NCBI GenBank assembly: GCA_041477005.1
Contig: JBGOUJ010000431.1
Location: 1-6,770 of the forward strand
Source of the DNA: JBGOUJ01 sp041477005
Lineage (GTDB): Bacteria > Acidobacteriota > Terriglobia > Bryobacterales > JACQDG01
Direction: 5' to 3'
DNA length: 6,770 nt
Part shown: piece by piece, positions 5,728-6,770 of the stretch
How positions within the stretch are numbered: position 1 is the stretch's first letter
Layout: every line of letters starts with the position of its first letter
The notes under the pieces: model-generated
Told to the model about the DNA's origin: nothing
The model's input: only the letters and a program-made list of their open reading frames with translations
Database searches by the model: none
Made by a program: the position numbers and the translations under genes

Positions 5728-6659
5728 CGACAACACGGAGAGAGTTCGTTGCAGGTGCCCTGGCAGCGACAGCCACTCGAGCCCTGGCGGCGTCCGCGCA
5801 GTATCAGATCGGAATCAGCCCGCAAGTGGCCGGTACGGCATGGACGAAGGATGTCTATCTCGCTTGTCGAGAGATTCGCGAGGTAGGCTACCGTCACGTC
5901 GAAGCCTTCATCGGTTCCTTCCTGGATTACTATGACCGGGACAAGCCGGATGAACTACAGAAGAGGATGGACGATATCGGCGTCGACTTCGTCACGATTT
6001 CCAACGGCAGTCCCATGGAAGCGCACTTTGAAGACCCGGCCAAGCACGGCAAAATCATCGAAGAGCACCTGCGATTAGTTCGCTTTATCAAGAGACTCGG
6101 GTGCAAACACCTGAAGATCAACATGGGAGGGCGGCGCCCGGCCGGCACCACCGGCGAGGATCTCGAGCACATGGCCGCGGTCCTGAACAAACTCGGACCA
6201 CGTATCACGCAGGAAGGACTCCAGTTTGGCGTCCACCCTCACATGTGGAGCCAATTCGAGAATCGCCAGGAGATCGACTACCTCATGGCGAATACCGATC
6301 CGAAACACGTCATGCTGGTCCTGGACACCGGGCACATCAACATGGCGGGAATCGATCCGGTTGAGCTGGCGCGCACGCTGGGCCACCGGGTTCTCGAGTA
6401 CCATCTTAAGGACACCAAGACCGAGTGGCGCGGCGGAGCCAAGCATCGCGTCGATAACCCCGACATGATGAAAGACCCGCCGTTTTTCCCGCTGGGCCAC
6501 GGCGGGGTCGACTTTGTCGGGCTCAAAGCGCACCTGGACCGGATCGGCTGGAAAGGCTGGATGGTGGTACAGCTCGATTCCTCGCCCGATCAAGCGCCCA
6601 AGGAGGCCGCGCGTCAGAGCGCCCAATACATTCAGAAGACGCTGGGCCTGAAGCTATGA
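5721..6659 (+). CDS. Tat-exported sugar phosphate isomerase/epimerase-like TIM-barrel protein
   Basis: A 312-residue protein of the AP-endonuclease-2/xylose isomerase-like TIM-barrel superfamily, which includes inosose dehydratase (IolE), tagatose epimerase and many sugar isomerases. Residues 1-26 are a twin-arginine signal (TRREFVAG, then an Ala-rich stretch, cleavage near A-S-A/Q), so export folded to the periplasm is expected. Landmarks: VEAFIG (60-65) at an early strand, LKINMGG (131-137), the HPH pair (172-174, as in IolE-like proteins), LDTGH (201-205), YHLKDT (227-232), LGHGGVDF (258-265) and GWMVVQLD (279-286). Asp202 and His228 fit the usual divalent-metal ligands; the position usually Glu near the C-terminus is Gln284. 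Length is normal for the family. ATG 5721 is the start because the Tat motif follows at once; AGG at 5708-5710 is a weak ribosome site. The substrate cannot be told; a role in periplasmic sugar catabolism is inferred. Confidence 0.92.
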   Translation: MLTTTRREFVAGALAATATRALAASAQYQIGISPQVAGTAWTKDVYLACREIREVGYRHVEAFIGSFLDYYDRDKPDELQKRMDDIGVDFVTISNGSPMEAHFEDPAKHGKIIEEHLRLVRFIKRLGCKHLKINMGGRRPAGTTGEDLEHMAAVLNKLGPRITQEGLQFGVHPHMWSQFENRQEIDYLMANTDPKHVMLVLDTGHINMAGIDPVELARTLGHRVLEYHLKDTKTEWRGGAKHRVDNPDMMKDPPFFPLGHGGVDFVGLKAHLDRIGWKGWMVVQLDSSPDQAPKEAARQSAQYIQKTLGLKL

Positions 6660-6707
6660 GAGGGGCCCGAGTCCGAGCCGTACGTCCCGGGGAACAAACA
6701 CCGATTC

Positions 6708-6723
6708 GGAAACGGCGGTTTCC
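6708..6723 (+). terminator. Small perfect hairpin downstream of the TIM-barrel gene
   Basis: GGAAAC (6708-6713), loop GGCG, GTTTCC (6718-6723), 48 bases after the TGA. The run of seven T (6759-6765) is about 35 bases further on, too far to make a standard intrinsic terminator with this stem. It may be part of the repeat element that follows. Confidence 0.3.
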
Positions 6724-6754
6724 ATCTGTGTTCCTCTGTGTTCATCTGTGGTTC
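6724..6754. repeat. 10-bp-period TCTGTGTTC repeat
   Basis: Three consecutive units: ATCTGTGTTC (6724-6733), CTCTGTGTTC (6734-6743) and ATCTGTGGTTC (6744-6754). On the minus strand this is the AACACAGATG-type sequence that, from memory, is scattered between genes in Acidobacteriota, Planctomycetota and Verrucomicrobiota genomes. No function is established as far as I know. Confidence 0.6.
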
Positions 6755-6770
6755 CTTGTTTTTTTCGGAG

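Noticed and set aside
1..6770. Transposase, integrase, toxin-antitoxin, tRNA or rRNA
   Set aside because: Scanned for by eye on both strands; no recognisable motif, cloverleaf or conserved rRNA segment was found.

Overview
The window is GC-rich and looks like an Acidobacteriota genome, most likely of the Solibacter/Bryobacter group. This is an inference from four things: large exported proteins built of a beta-helix plus Ig-like repeats, a short relic matching the Solibacter-type C-terminal domain TIGR03437, a Tat-exported TIM-barrel 'sugar isomerase', and degenerate intergenic repeats. No rRNA, tRNA, CRISPR array or transposase is visible.

Bases 1-4429 hold two tandem paralogous genes on the + strand. 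The first enters from outside the window (1-1746, C-terminal 581 codons). The second is complete (2069-4429, 786 aa, Sec signal peptide). Both have a right-handed beta-helix, a closing segment resembling the 'choice-of-anchor Q' domain, and an array of about 93-95-residue Ig-like modules: four in the first protein, three in the second. All seven modules carry a C-x12-C pair. The 322-base gap between the genes has two strong hairpins after the first stop codon, then a TAGTACT palindrome/direct repeat in a possible promoter ahead of the second gene.

Bases 4430-5520 look like decaying sequence. A membrane-anchored protein of unknown function (4510-5100) lacks a convincing start codon and appears frameshifted near its C-terminus; removing one base joins it to a plausible 28-residue tail ending at 5185. 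Next comes a minus-strand fragment (5191-5274) whose translation matches a TIGR03437 core motif, then a 178-base degenerate, GC-rich tandem repeat of about 21 bp (5332-5509), which creates spurious ORFs on both strands.

Bases 5518-6770 hold a small ORF of uncertain status (69 aa), which overlaps by 7 bases a well-supported Tat-exported sugar phosphate isomerase/epimerase-like protein (5721-6659, 312 aa). The last of that protein's expected metal ligands appears to be Gln instead of Glu. Its downstream flank carries a hairpin and a 10-bp-period TCTGTGTTC repeat; a similar sequence in opposite orientation lies just upstream of the gene.

No operon-like pathway links these genes. The window reads as cell-surface accessory genes next to a remnant-rich intergenic zone and one independent enzyme gene. 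I do not see a convincing new multi-gene system; the most informative observations are the tandem surface-protein pair with its cysteine-paired modules and the relic zone.
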